DNA of 20,895 nucleotides from DATDYW01 sp036516995 (GCA_036516995.1 DATDYW010000027.1:1-20895), one strand, 5' to 3'. Positions 13,255 through 20,838 are shown, numbered from the stretch's first letter. The notes: generated by a model from the sequence alone, not told the origin. A program made the numbers and translations.

Positions 13255-13288
13255 GAAAAAGGCGGGGTCGCTGCTGCTACCCCGCCTT
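13255..13288 (-). terminator. Terminator after the AAA+ ATPase gene
   Basis: AAGGCGGGGT (13259-13268) pairs with ACCCCGCCTT (13279-13288) around a 10-nt loop; on the minus strand CCTTTTTCTTTTT follows. It ends the unit that includes the AAA+ ATPase. Confidence 0.85.
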
Positions 13289-13317
13289 GACTAACTTTTC
13301 GTCCGATTCCCCGCTGC

Positions 13318-15210
13318 TTACGGCGCCTTCTCGAGCTGCCGCGTGGCCTCTTCGATGACCTTCATCTGCTCGACCGCCTCGGCAACCTTGCGGTTGAACT
13401 GGGCGTTGCCAATCTGGGCGAACCCATCGAGGTAGCGAAGCGTCTCCTCGAGCAGGACATCGCCGAGCGAGAGTCCGCGGCCTGCGCCGCGGGCAAGCTC
13501 GCCGAGCATTCCGACGCGCTCGTCGTAGGGCTTCTGGAAGAAGACCTTCGGCTCGTCGTAGAACTCCGACGGAATGTCGAAGTCGGCGAAGCGGTCGGAG
13601 ACCGCGCTCTGGATGTTGCGCAGGTCGCGCGACGAGAAGCGGGGGTCAATCTTCTGGAACTCGTCGCAGATACGCGACGGAAGAACCAGAGCCTGCTTTT
13701 CCTTGCCACTCGCGAGAGCGGCCTCCGTCGCCTTCCTGGTCATTTCCTGCTTCGGCTCGCCGTAGGCACCAGCTGCAGCAGCCAGACTTGTCCCGGTCCG
13801 CTGCGCCGAGAGGAGCTCGTAACCCGCGAGGGTCTTGATGTCCTTCAGCTCATTCGGGAAGAGCTTCGATATGCCCTGCAGCCCGAGGTAGTTCTGGTCG
13901 ACGAGGTCCTTGAAGCCGCGGGCGCCCTTGAGCTCCATACGCACCTGAATGCGCGAGAGCACGGCGCGGTCAATCATATCGGGGATGTTGGTCGCCACGA
14001 CGATGTTCGCGTTGCCGCGAATGATTGACCCGGCTCCTTCGGTCTCGGTCAGGAAGACCTGAATGACGCCCTGCGTGCCTTCCGAGGAGGTTTTCCCCGT
14101 GCGGTCCTGCAGGACGTTCTCCGCGTCATCAATGGCCGCGAAGGATACGACCTGCGGGTTGCGGACGCGACGCATCCAGTTCTCCATGTTGGCCGCGCTG
14201 CCACCCTGGTAGGTGGAGACGATGCTCGGCAGCAGGCTGATATCGAGCGGCACGCCGCGGCGTTCGCAGAGGTCCTTGAGCATCGTGGCGATGAGCCGGA
14301 TGAGCAGGGTCTTGCCGGTGCCGGGGATACCGAACACCATCAAGATCATCTGGAAGAGGCCGACGTCGCAGAACGGATTGCGCTTCTTCTCGAAGTCGTA
14401 GAGCGCCAGCCTCTGCGCGATGCGCTTGGCGAGGTGCTTGGCCTCGTGGTTGCCCACGATTTGATCCGTTCTGATCGGCGCGATTTCCACCGAGATGCCC
14501 CGGCGGCCGTTCGGCAGCTCGAAGCCGTCCACGATGAAGTCCGATCCTTGCAGCTGGTAGGCCACCTGCTCGAACGGCTCCTTCGCCTGGAGGCTGGGAG
14601 CACGCGCGACGATGTCGGCAACCACGCCGGTTAAGACATGGATGAACGACGCGGCCATAGCAAGCTCACTGGCCGACTGGTCGGCGACGCTCGTCAGGTG
14701 CCAGGCCAGGTCCTGCAGCGCCGCGACGCGACCACCGAAGGCGATGGCCGGCTGCGGCAGGTCACCGACGGTGACGGTGCGAATCTCGTCCTCGCGGTGC
14801 CGCGACAGGCGCCAGAGCGCGTAGCGCGCGGCACCGTAGACGGCGATTGCCGAGGCGGTCGCGGTCAGAGACCGGTACCGCGCCTCGTCGGTGCCCAGCG
14901 TTCCGGTTTGGTTCCGGAGCTGGAGGTCAACGAGACCGGACGTCCGATCGTACTGCGCCGCGAGGTGCAGGCCGACCTGGACGCCCTCGCGGATGGCGAG
15001 GAGCACGATGGTGGCGGTCTCCCCCATCGGGATGTCGCCGCCGCCCCGCTCGAACACCGCTGCGGTGAGCGAGGGTAGCTGCGTCGATGTCGTGGGGGCG
15101 CCGGATGGAGGCTCGACGGGCTTCGAGAGAATGCCCTTCGCGGCCTCCAGCTGCTCGAGAAGGTTCTCGGGCGTGATTGGCACGTGAGAGTGCCCTGGTT
15201 TATTAGGCAT
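13318..15210 (-). CDS. AAA+ ATPase, 630 aa, uncharacterised
   Basis: The C-terminal half carries a complete AAA+ core: Walker A GIPGTGKT at 294-301, Walker B with FAAIDDAE at 357-364, sensor 1 ATNIPD at 406-411 with Asn408, a candidate arginine finger Arg420 in DRAVLSR, and a likely sensor 2 in FSSRDLRNI near 525-533. The first 290 residues are a family-specific region with an Ala-rich helical part and no domain that I recognise, probably the substrate or partner adaptor. No signal peptide or clear membrane helix is present. As AAA+ proteins usually work as hexameric rings that remodel proteins, the neighbours (an unknown 385-aa protein 12 bases upstream and a coiled-coil protein before that) are candidate substrates or adaptors. 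ATG at 15210 gives MPNKPGHSHV; a strong terminator follows the gene. Confidence 0.88.
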   Translation of the reverse strand: MPNKPGHSHVPITPENLLEQLEAAKGILSKPVEPPSGAPTTSTQLPSLTAAVFERGGGDIPMGETATIVLLAIREGVQVGLHLAAQYDRTSGLVDLQLRNQTGTLGTDEARYRSLTATASAIAVYGAARYALWRLSRHREDEIRTVTVGDLPQPAIAFGGRVAALQDLAWHLTSVADQSASELAMAASFIHVLTGVVADIVARAPSLQAKEPFEQVAYQLQGSDFIVDGFELPNGRRGISVEIAPIRTDQIVGNHEAKHLAKRIAQRLALYDFEKKRNPFCDVGLFQMILMVFGIPGTGKTLLIRLIATMLKDLCERRGVPLDISLLPSIVSTYQGGSAANMENWMRRVRNPQVVSFAAIDDAENVLQDRTGKTSSEGTQGVIQVFLTETEGAGSIIRGNANIVVATNIPDMIDRAVLSRIQVRMELKGARGFKDLVDQNYLGLQGISKLFPNELKDIKTLAGYELLSAQRTGTSLAAAAGAYGEPKQEMTRKATEAALASGKEKQALVLPSRICDEFQKIDPRFSSRDLRNIQSAVSDRFADFDIPSEFYDEPKVFFQKPYDERVGMLGELARGAGRGLSLGDVLLEETLRYLDGFAQIGNAQFNRKVAEAVEQMKVIEEATRQLEKAP

Positions 15211-15222
15211 AGTGGTATTGGT

Positions 15223-16380
15223 TCAATTTACGTAGACGTTGCTCCCGTTGTAGGTGAGCAGACCCGAGGGCTCGTAGCCCTCTAAGGGCTGCCTCGACGC
15301 CGAGAGAGACTGCATCACGGCGTGCGGCAGGAGGAGCATCGGCGTCACGAAGGACGCCTGCGCCTTGCCGAGCACCGGATCCCCGAAGTCAATCGGGAAC
15401 CGCTGGAGGGTCTGGCCGGTGCCGACGAGCCGCCGGATGATCCCAGTCGGCTCGGGCACGAACTCGCCCTCGGAGAGGGCGCCCTCGACCTTGATCTCGA
15501 GCGCGAAGTCATCCGCCTGGCCGAAGCGCCGGAGCGCGTCAACCATCGGGGACTCCTCGACCGAGAACTTCGCCGTCCGCAGCGGGCCCAGCCGGGTGCG
15601 CCGGAGCGCTTTCGGGTGGAGCTGCGGGAGGGCGAGGTCGATGACCTTCGCGAGCTGGCTGACGCCGGAGAGCCGGCTGCTCTCGGCGCGCAGGGTATCG
15701 CTGAGGAGACCCATGCGCGTCGAATCTTCGCTCAGCCGCTTGGCGCCGGACCACTCGAACTCCATGTGGTGGAGGAAGGGCAGGCTCGACACGCTATCGT
15801 AGTAGCCCCAGGTGATCTGGCAGGCGACGCGGCCGTTCTCGAGCTTTTCGCCCTCGATGAGATCGCCGAGCGAAAACGGCAGGAGGACCGGCTCCTCGAC
15901 GAGGCGACGGGTGTAGATGCGCCGGGCGATCGCCCAGACGAGCTCCATCGGGTCGCGACGCTTGCCGAAGATCTCGTGGAGCATCTGCTCCTTGAGCATC
16001 GGCCGCGTCTCGCCGTCGGCGATTGCCGCGGGGGCGAGCTGCAGGTCGGCGGCGAGCTCCATCATGGCGATGACGCTCGGGAAGCCGCCGTCGCGCAGGT
16101 CGAGCGTCAGGTCGTTGACCGGCGAGTAGGTGTGCCGGTAGACCAGGAGTTCGATCGAGCGCAGCAGCCGCAGGATGAGCGGCGCGAGCGCGGCGATTGG
16201 GGGTTTGGCCCCCCGGCACCACTGCCCGAGCGCCCAGCACACCTTGCGGATGATCTGGGCGTAGGCTCTGTAGCCCTCGGGATTGAGGTGCACGATGTCG
16301 CCGTCGTGCGCCACCCGGTCGGCAACGCTCGCGATGCGAGACGTCGGGTCGGGTGCGTAGTTCTCTTTGGTTGTTTTCAT
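15223..16380 (-). CDS. Hypothetical protein, 385 aa, partner of the AAA+ ATPase
   Basis: No family is recognised. The product is soluble, with a helical N-terminal half (VHLNPEGYRAYAQIIRKVCWALGQW, then a Leu-rich helix LAPLILRLLRSIELLVYR) and a C-terminal half with beta character (MEFEWSGAKRL, KFSVEESPMVDALRRFG, FALEIKVEG, SFVTPMLLLPHAVMQSL). The end, SGLLTYNGSNVYVN, is polar and strand-like. The start ATG at 16380 is the only reasonable one. It is 12 bases upstream of the AAA+ ATPase gene and on the same strand, so the two are almost certainly co-transcribed. It is 86 bases after the coiled-coil gene, with a terminator-like hairpin between them. Confidence 0.75.
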   Translation of the reverse strand: MKTTKENYAPDPTSRIASVADRVAHDGDIVHLNPEGYRAYAQIIRKVCWALGQWCRGAKPPIAALAPLILRLLRSIELLVYRHTYSPVNDLTLDLRDGGFPSVIAMMELAADLQLAPAAIADGETRPMLKEQMLHEIFGKRRDPMELVWAIARRIYTRRLVEEPVLLPFSLGDLIEGEKLENGRVACQITWGYYDSVSSLPFLHHMEFEWSGAKRLSEDSTRMGLLSDTLRAESSRLSGVSQLAKVIDLALPQLHPKALRRTRLGPLRTAKFSVEESPMVDALRRFGQADDFALEIKVEGALSEGEFVPEPTGIIRRLVGTGQTLQRFPIDFGDPVLGKAQASFVTPMLLLPHAVMQSLSASRQPLEGYEPSGLLTYNGSNVYVN

Positions 16381-16413
16381 ATTAGGGAATTGAAGAAATT
16401 TATTTTGCCAACG

Positions 16414-16447
16414 AAAAACGGGGAGGGGGCTGCTTGCCCCCTCCCCG
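16414..16447 (-). terminator. Terminator or attenuator inside the ATPase gene cluster
   Basis: CGGGGAGGGGGC (16419-16430) pairs perfectly with GCCCCCTCCCCG (16436-16447); on the minus strand it is followed by TTTTTCG. Outer bases CCAACG (16408-16413) and CGTTGG can extend the fold. It would end or reduce transcription after the coiled-coil gene, before the 385-aa gene. Confidence 0.75.
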
Positions 16448-16466
16448 CACGTTGGTTTGACCTTGC

Positions 16467-17735
16467 TTAGGCGGCTGCCTGGGGCAGCTCCACCTTGAGG
16501 TCGTCGATTGCCTTCTGCATCCGCTTCCGGAACGTCGAGTTGGCCTCGGCATCGGCTTCGCGGATGACCTCGAGCTGCCGCAGCTTGGCGGGCATGCCCT
16601 CCACCGCTTCGGCGATCTCGTTCTGGATGGCGGCGCCGATTTGGGCGGCGCGGTTCATCTGGCGACGGGACGCCTCGACGGAAGCCGAGGTGAGGCTGGC
16701 ACCGATCTCGATATCCGAGTAGCCGCGCTCGAGCTCGACCATGGCCTTGACGGTCTGGCCCTGGTTCTCGATTTGGATGCGCAACGATTCGGTCAGGATC
16801 TCCTGGGCGGTCCGCTGCTTGCGCAGGGTTTCCTCCTCCTGGGAGTGCTCCTTCACGAACACCTGGGTGAACCGGATGCGAGCGAGAGTGACATTGTGAC
16901 GACCCTCGATATCCGCCTGGGCGGCCTTCAGCTCGGAGAGCTTCTGGTCCTCCGTGGCAAACGCCTCGGTGCCCTGCTGGGTATCCTTGAGCTTGAGCTC
17001 CTGGGCCGCGACAGTCTGTTGAGCCTCGGCCTTGAGCGACGCGAGCGCGTCGGATTCAGCCGAGTAGGTCACGACGTCGGTCTGCGCCTTCTCGCGGATG
17101 AGCTTGCTGCCAGCCATTTCCTTCTCGGTCGTGGCCTTGCGCTCTTCGGTGATGTCCCGAATCCGCGTGTTCATCGTGATGATCTGCTGCATCGACTCCT
17201 CGGTCCTTGCGGCTTTGAGGCGAGCGCGCATATCACGCTGAACGGCACGCTTCGTCTCCTCGAGCCCGGCCTTGGCCTTCTCGAGCGCTTCCGCGCGGGA
17301 GGCCTTGCTGAAGACGCTGAGGAAGCCCGTCTTGGTCGCGTTGACCTCGGCCTGCTTGAGAGCGGCTTCGGCGTGGGCGATGCGGGCCGTCTCGGCGGCG
17401 GTGGGCTCGTGGAGCGACACGTACTCGGCGCCCAGCTGGGCGGAGAGGTCCTGCAAGTTGAGCACGAGGTCGGCCAGGTCGGCCTCCTCCTGGGCTTTCG
17501 TCTGCTTCACGTCCGTGAAACGCGCGTGGATGATTTTCATCTTGGCGGCGCGCTCAGACTCGGACGCCGTGCCGGCGGCCTCGAGCGTCTGTTGGGTAAG
17601 CTCGTGTAGGCTGTCGGCCAGTTTGGAGGGCTGCGATGCCTTTCGGATCGTCGCGTCCGTCCGCTGCCGCAGCGCCTCGAGCTTGGCGGCGAGGTTGCCG
17701 CTGGCCTGTGGGACTTGGGTCGGGGTGGTTGTCAT
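16467..17735 (-). CDS. Long coiled-coil protein, 422 aa
   Basis: The protein is nearly all charged alpha-helix (Glu, Lys, Gln, Ala), with long stretches suited to coiled coils, a short break around KTGFLSVFSKASRAEALEKAK, and a more ordered C-terminal part with GYSDIEIGASLTSASVEASRRQMNRAAQIG. The length and helical character recall TelA-type (toxic-anion-resistance) proteins, but no diagnostic motif can be pointed out, so this is only a suggestion. A reading that starts with TTG at 17804 would begin inside the promoter spacer; ATG at 17735 (MTTTPTQVPQ) is preferred. It is the first gene of the ATPase cluster, has a strong promoter, and is followed by an intrinsic terminator, so it is probably made in excess over the ATPase. 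Confidence 0.78.
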   Translation of the reverse strand: MTTTPTQVPQASGNLAAKLEALRQRTDATIRKASQPSKLADSLHELTQQTLEAAGTASESERAAKMKIIHARFTDVKQTKAQEEADLADLVLNLQDLSAQLGAEYVSLHEPTAAETARIAHAEAALKQAEVNATKTGFLSVFSKASRAEALEKAKAGLEETKRAVQRDMRARLKAARTEESMQQIITMNTRIRDITEERKATTEKEMAGSKLIREKAQTDVVTYSAESDALASLKAEAQQTVAAQELKLKDTQQGTEAFATEDQKLSELKAAQADIEGRHNVTLARIRFTQVFVKEHSQEEETLRKQRTAQEILTESLRIQIENQGQTVKAMVELERGYSDIEIGASLTSASVEASRRQMNRAAQIGAAIQNEIAEAVEGMPAKLRQLEVIREADAEANSTFRKRMQKAIDDLKVELPQAAA

Positions 17736-17794
17736 ATTTTTGGTCGTGTATTTGATGTGGGGAATCGGTTTTGAATGTCCCCTGTTTGTCGCCT

Positions 17795-17823
17795 GTACTA
17801 ACAAATATTAAGTGATTTGTCAA
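17795..17823 (-). promoter_or_regulatory. Promoter of the coiled-coil / ATPase cluster
   Basis: On the minus strand TTGACA (17823-17818) and TAGTAC (17800-17795) are 17 bases apart, with an AT-rich spacer. The predicted start near 17788 gives a leader of about 50 nt before the ATG at 17735. Confidence 0.7.
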
Positions 17824-17856
17824 TTAGCCGGCCGACGCAGGCGCCCTGGCCTAACC

Positions 17857-17887
17857 AAAAGATCCGATCTTAAAGATTGGATCTTTT
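17857..17887. terminator. AT-rich bidirectional hairpin terminator
   Basis: AAAAGATCCGATCTT (17857-17871) pairs with AAGATTGGATCTTTT (17873-17887) with a single wobble. T-tracts exist on both strands. Together with the next hairpin it insulates the rplJL operon from the promoter of the ATPase cluster. Confidence 0.65.
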
Positions 17888-17901
17888 TAGCTGGCCTATA
17901 G

Positions 17902-17938
17902 AAAAGGCCGCCCCGCGCAGAGCGCGGGGCGGCCTTTT
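17902..17938. terminator. Strong terminator after rplL
   Basis: Arms 17902-17918 and 17922-17938 (AAAAGGCCGCCCCGCGC and its complement) are perfect over 17 bp around AGA, with T4 on either strand. It ends the rplJ-rplL transcript. Confidence 0.9.
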
Positions 17939-17973
17939 CCGAACTTATTCCTTATTACTTCTTCCTTCTTCCT

Positions 17974-18408
<435 letters not shown>

Positions 18409-18446
18409 TTTCTTTTCGTTAAATAGTTTTAAGTAGAGCGCGACGC

Positions 18447-18938
18447 TTACGCAGCGGAACGCTGATCGGCGACGGCCTTGAGCGAGATTGCGAGACCGGC
18501 AATCGGCGCATTGAGAACGTTGGCGAGCATTCCGAGGAGAATTTCCTTCGGCGGAATCTCGGCGATAGCCTTCATCTCCGACTGGCTCTTGAACGCGCCC
18601 TCGAAGATGCCGCCGAGAATCGAGATTGCGCCCTTTAGCTCATCCTCGAAGGCGCGAACGCCACGAGCAGGAGCTAGGAGGTCGTCGCCCCAGGCGATGG
18701 CGACCTCGCCGGGAAGCTCGGGCTTCTCGCCCGCGATCTTCACCGCCGCGAGACCTTTCGAGAGGAGCGTCTTCTTGGCGACGCGGTACGTCACGCCCTC
18801 TTTCCGGAGCTGCTTGCGCAGCCGCACGGTGTCGTTGGCGCCGACGCCCTTGAAGCCCACGAAGACCAGCGACGGCGACTTCGCCGCCTCGGTAACCTCC
18901 GCGATGGATTCGGCTTTCTGGGCCTTTGTAGCTGACAT
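18447..18938 (-). CDS. rplJ: 50S ribosomal protein L10 (uL10)
   Basis: The 163-residue product shows the L10 fold: KAQKAESIAEVTEAAKSPSLVFVGFKG, VRLRKQLRKEGVTYRVAKKTLL and a C-terminal helix (PPKEILLGMLANVLNAPIAGLAISLKAVADQ) that binds L12 dimers. L10 is the base of the ribosomal stalk. The ATG at 18938 is supported by a near-perfect Shine-Dalgarno sequence AGGAGGTGA 9-11 bases upstream, the only such site among the genes here. A long structured leader precedes it, as expected for a unit regulated by L10-L12. The usual upstream genes rplK and rplA are absent at this locus; uL1 is known to be missing in some Parcubacteria. Confidence 0.97.
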   Translation of the reverse strand: MSATKAQKAESIAEVTEAAKSPSLVFVGFKGVGANDTVRLRKQLRKEGVTYRVAKKTLLSKGLAAVKIAGEKPELPGEVAIAWGDDLLAPARGVRAFEDELKGAISILGGIFEGAFKSQSEMKAIAEIPPKEILLGMLANVLNAPIAGLAISLKAVADQRSAA

Positions 18939-19246
18939 TTTAGTTTCTCACCTCCTCCAAAAATTCTTCCGGCTGCGCGCCGCCAGTGCCGGCTGCGGCT
19001 CGTCGAGACTCGCTCGTCGTACCCGGTGGGTACGCCGTCGCTCGTCTCGCCGTCGCCTCGCTCGGCCCTAACGCCGCTCGCTGCGGAACAATTTTTGTCA
19101 GAGGTTCGATTTTGGTCTGAACGAGTAAATCGGCCGTAAGGCCGACCGCTGTCTGTATACGAAAATAGGATTCCCCATCCACGCCCAGAACCTCGGGAGG
19201 ACTTCTGCGGGATTTCTCCCCGCTGCCCCCTGTCTTCGGCCTTACG
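18939..19246 (-). promoter_or_regulatory. Long structured leader of rplJ-rplL
   Basis: About 300 bases lie between the predicted start and rplJ. Near its middle CGAGAC (19004-19009) pairs with GTCTCG (19044-19049), enclosing CGTACCC (19018-19024) with GGGTACG (19028-19034). Closer to the start a CGGCC-TTAC-GGCCG-type hairpin (about 19131-19145) is present. AGGAGGTGA (18956-18948) is the ribosome-binding site. In many bacteria L10-L12 binds this leader to repress translation; that role is inferred by position, not by a matched motif. Confidence 0.55.
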
Positions 19247-19252
19247 GGCGAG

Positions 19253-19287
19253 AGACTAGCAGCTCGCACGCCGCGGCGCAATGTCAA
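19253..19287 (-). promoter_or_regulatory. Promoter of rplJ-rplL
   Basis: On the minus strand an extended -10 TGCTAGTCT (TAGTCT at 19258-19253) has TTGCGC 17 bases upstream. The better -35 TTGACA (19287-19282) stands 23 bases away, too far for the usual geometry, so the exact -35 is uncertain. This TTGACA forms a palindrome with the one serving the divergent gene. Confidence 0.5.
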
Positions 19288-19288
19288 A

Positions 19289-19317
19289 TTGACACGCGGC
19301 CCGCGCGGGCGTTAGCT
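19289..19317 (+). promoter_or_regulatory. Promoter for a leaderless transcript of the ClpP-like gene
   Basis: TTGACA (19289-19294) and TTAGCT (19312-19317) are 17 bases apart; the ATG at 19326 begins eight bases after the -10. The -35 abuts the opposed TTGACA of the rplJ side, giving TGTCAA-A-TTGACA (19282-19294). Confidence 0.6.
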
Positions 19318-19325
19318 GGCCGGAT

Positions 19326-20066
19326 ATGACAGATCTTTCAGAAAGTGCGCCGGCTAAGGTGCCGACGAAAACAAAACCGAAGAAACAGAAATTCCTCTGC
19401 GGGATGCGCAAGCAGCTGCTCCCGCTGCGCCGCGTGCCGTTCGAGGGCACGGTGACCGACGAGCGTTGCAATAAGCTCATCAGGCACTGCGCCGCGCTGG
19501 CCGAGCTCGACCGCGAGCTCCCCGTGACAATTCTCTTCAACTCTCGCGGCGGCGACATTGATGCAATGGACGCTCTGATCGATAGGTTCGGAGCGCTCGG
19601 CGTCAGGCTGCAGGGCGTCGTGATTGGGCAGGCGAGCTCGGCAGCCCTCGACATCTTCCTCCGCTGCGACAGGCGCAAACGGTTCGTGCTCCCGCGGGCG
19701 AGCGTCCTGCCCCACTTCTCCTCTCTCAAGGTGAAGCTAATCGCCCGCTCCGAGGAGCAGCTCCTCGCCGACGCGCAGAAGTTCGCCAAGGACCACTGGC
19801 GGGACGAGGAGCGGGGCCGCCGGTGGATATGCGAACGCACCGGCCTGCCCCCCGAGAGCCTCCCCGAACTCCTCAGCGACGGCCAGGACCTCAGGCGCGC
19901 CCTGAACGCCGAGCGTATGGTCGCGCTCGGGTTCGCCGCGGGCATCCTGGAAGACTTCGATTTCAAGAAGCCCCACCCCAAGCTCGAGCCGTGGGCGTTC
20001 GAGGCAAAAGCGGAGACCGCGGCCGAGGCGTCGGCTTTCCCGCCCGAGTCCCCTCCCCCCGCGTGA
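19326..20066 (+). CDS. ClpP/crotonase-fold serine protease-like protein
   Basis: The 246-residue protein has a basic, probably disordered N-terminus (Lys/Thr/Pro-rich to about 24), then a ClpP-like core: TILFNSRGGDIDAMDAL at 68-84 (the NSPGG-type motif), GQASSAALDIFL at 101-112 with Ser105 at the position of the ClpP nucleophile, and RFVLPRASVLPHFSS with His130 at the catalytic histidine position. The expected Asp of the triad cannot be placed with certainty. LNAERMVALGFAAGILED near 193-210 resembles the ClpP motif LSAPEAVEYGLVD. The C-terminus is an Ala/Pro/Glu-rich tail. It is too diverged to be the housekeeping ClpP and no ClpX-like ATPase is next to it; the AAA+ ATPase at 13318-15210 is a distant candidate partner. 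The gene is single, read divergently from rplJ and seemingly leaderless. Confidence 0.8.
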   Translation: MTDLSESAPAKVPTKTKPKKQKFLCGMRKQLLPLRRVPFEGTVTDERCNKLIRHCAALAELDRELPVTILFNSRGGDIDAMDALIDRFGALGVRLQGVVIGQASSAALDIFLRCDRRKRFVLPRASVLPHFSSLKVKLIARSEEQLLADAQKFAKDHWRDEERGRRWICERTGLPPESLPELLSDGQDLRRALNAERMVALGFAAGILEDFDFKKPHPKLEPWAFEAKAETAAEASAFPPESPPPA

Positions 20067-20082
20067 GCGGGGTTTTCTTTTT
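20057..20082 (+). terminator. Terminator overlapping the stop codon of the ClpP-like gene
   Basis: CCCCGC (20057-20062) pairs with GCGGGG (20067-20072), followed by TTTTCTTTTTT. The TGA stop (20064-20066) lies in the loop, the same arrangement as at 8351-8372. Confidence 0.75.
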
Positions 20083-20090
20083 TGAAGGGA

Positions 20091-20127
20091 ACGGGCCCGG
20101 CGCGAGACGCGCCGGGCCCGTTTTTTT
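20091..20127 (+). terminator. Second, very stable terminator
   Basis: ACGGGCCCGGCGCG (20091-20104) pairs perfectly with 20108-20121 around AGA and is followed by seven T. It backs up the first terminator, insulating the next gene. Confidence 0.9.
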
Positions 20128-20182
20128 CTCTGCCTGTTCGCTTCGCGCACCGACGAATGCCGGCGCACGTTGCGTCGCTTTT

Positions 20183-20216
20183 TCGACACTATTTACATTA
20201 TAGAATATATAATGTA
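20183..20216 (+). promoter_or_regulatory. AT-rich promoter with palindromic operator
   Basis: TCGACA (20183-20188) and TATATA (20206-20211) are 17 bases apart. TACATTATA (20194-20202) and TATAATGTA (20208-20216) form a perfect 9-bp inverted repeat around 5 bases that covers the -10. This is the most AT-rich stretch in the right half and suggests regulated transcription of the next gene. Confidence 0.55.
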
Positions 20217-20247
20217 TTGTAGTGAGCGAGCTGATGCTCGAAAAACA

Positions 20248-20775
20248 ATGCATCCCAATATCACCCTACCGACCATCGGTCTGTTCGGCACGTGCGGCAA
20301 GAGCGCGTGGCGCGCGCCGTTCGTCGAAAAATACACCGCCGAAGGCATCCCCTTCTTCAATCCCCAGCTTCCGCCGGGGACCTGGAAACCGGAGTGCGCC
20401 GTCGACGAGGCGCGCCACCTTGCCGAGGATGAAATCCTCCTGTTCCCCATCACCAGCGAAACCTACGCCGTAGGCTCGCTGGCAGAGACCGGGTTCTCCA
20501 TCCTCAACGCCATCAAGCTGGACGACCGCCGGTTCTTCATCGGCCTCATCCACGACACGCTGGACGAGGAGCTGATGCAGGACGCCGACCGCGCGAAGGA
20601 GAGCCTCCGCGCCCGTGCCCTGGTGAAGGAGCACCTCCGCAAGCTGCGGTTCCCGAACATCTACCTGGTCGAGACGTTCGACGAGATGCTCGCGGTATCG
20701 CAGGAAGTCTGGGAGTGCGCCTGCACGCTGAAGGGCCTGCAGGCTCACAACCCACACAACCTGCGGAGGAAGTAG
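20248..20775 (+). CDS. Nucleoside 2-deoxyribosyltransferase-like protein
   Basis: The 175-residue product from the ATG at 20248 opens with PTIGLFGTCGKSAWRAPFVEKY and continues with FFNPQLPPGTWKPE, EARHLAEDEILLFPIT and ETYAVGSLAETGFS. This order fits the nucleoside 2-deoxyribosyltransferase superfamily, where the Glu of the GSLAETGF motif (Glu80) would be the nucleophile that attacks the deoxyribose. Members exchange or hydrolyse bases of (deoxy)nucleosides in salvage or housecleaning; some relatives act on NAD-type substrates or in defence. The specificity cannot be read here. An upstream start at 20170 would pass through the AT-rich promoter and is rejected. The gene is single, between two strong terminators, and is followed by structured repeat D. 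Confidence 0.85.
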   Translation: MHPNITLPTIGLFGTCGKSAWRAPFVEKYTAEGIPFFNPQLPPGTWKPECAVDEARHLAEDEILLFPITSETYAVGSLAETGFSILNAIKLDDRRFFIGLIHDTLDEELMQDADRAKESLRARALVKEHLRKLRFPNIYLVETFDEMLAVSQEVWECACTLKGLQAHNPHNLRRK

Positions 20776-20791
20776 CCGCCTCCGAATATTG

Positions 20792-20821
20792 AAGCCGCGC
20801 CCTCGAGGGCGCGGCTTTTCC
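20792..20821 (+). terminator. Terminator after the deoxyribosyltransferase-like gene
   Basis: AAGCCGCGCCC (20792-20802) pairs with GGGCGCGGCTT (20807-20817) around TCGA, followed by TTTTCCTTT. Confidence 0.88.
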
Positions 20822-20838
20822 TTTCCATCTAGTTGCAT

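Noticed and set aside
15322..16470. Long plus-strand frame opposite the 385-aa gene
   Set aside because: Arg/Leu/Glu/Asp-rich antisense shadow; the minus-strand gene fits a tight operon with the AAA+ ATPase.
19004..19049. Possible fifth copy of the structured repeat in the rplJ leader
   Set aside because: It shares a GTAC...GTAC tip and GC-rich arms, but lacks GCGACAGT, CGAAAAC and the AATGGAGC tail, so the resemblance is only compositional.
18940..19287. 115-codon minus-strand frame in the rplJ leader
   Set aside because: Low-complexity Arg/Ala composition, overlaps the hairpins and the Shine-Dalgarno site; it would start inside the promoter. Better explained as leader RNA.
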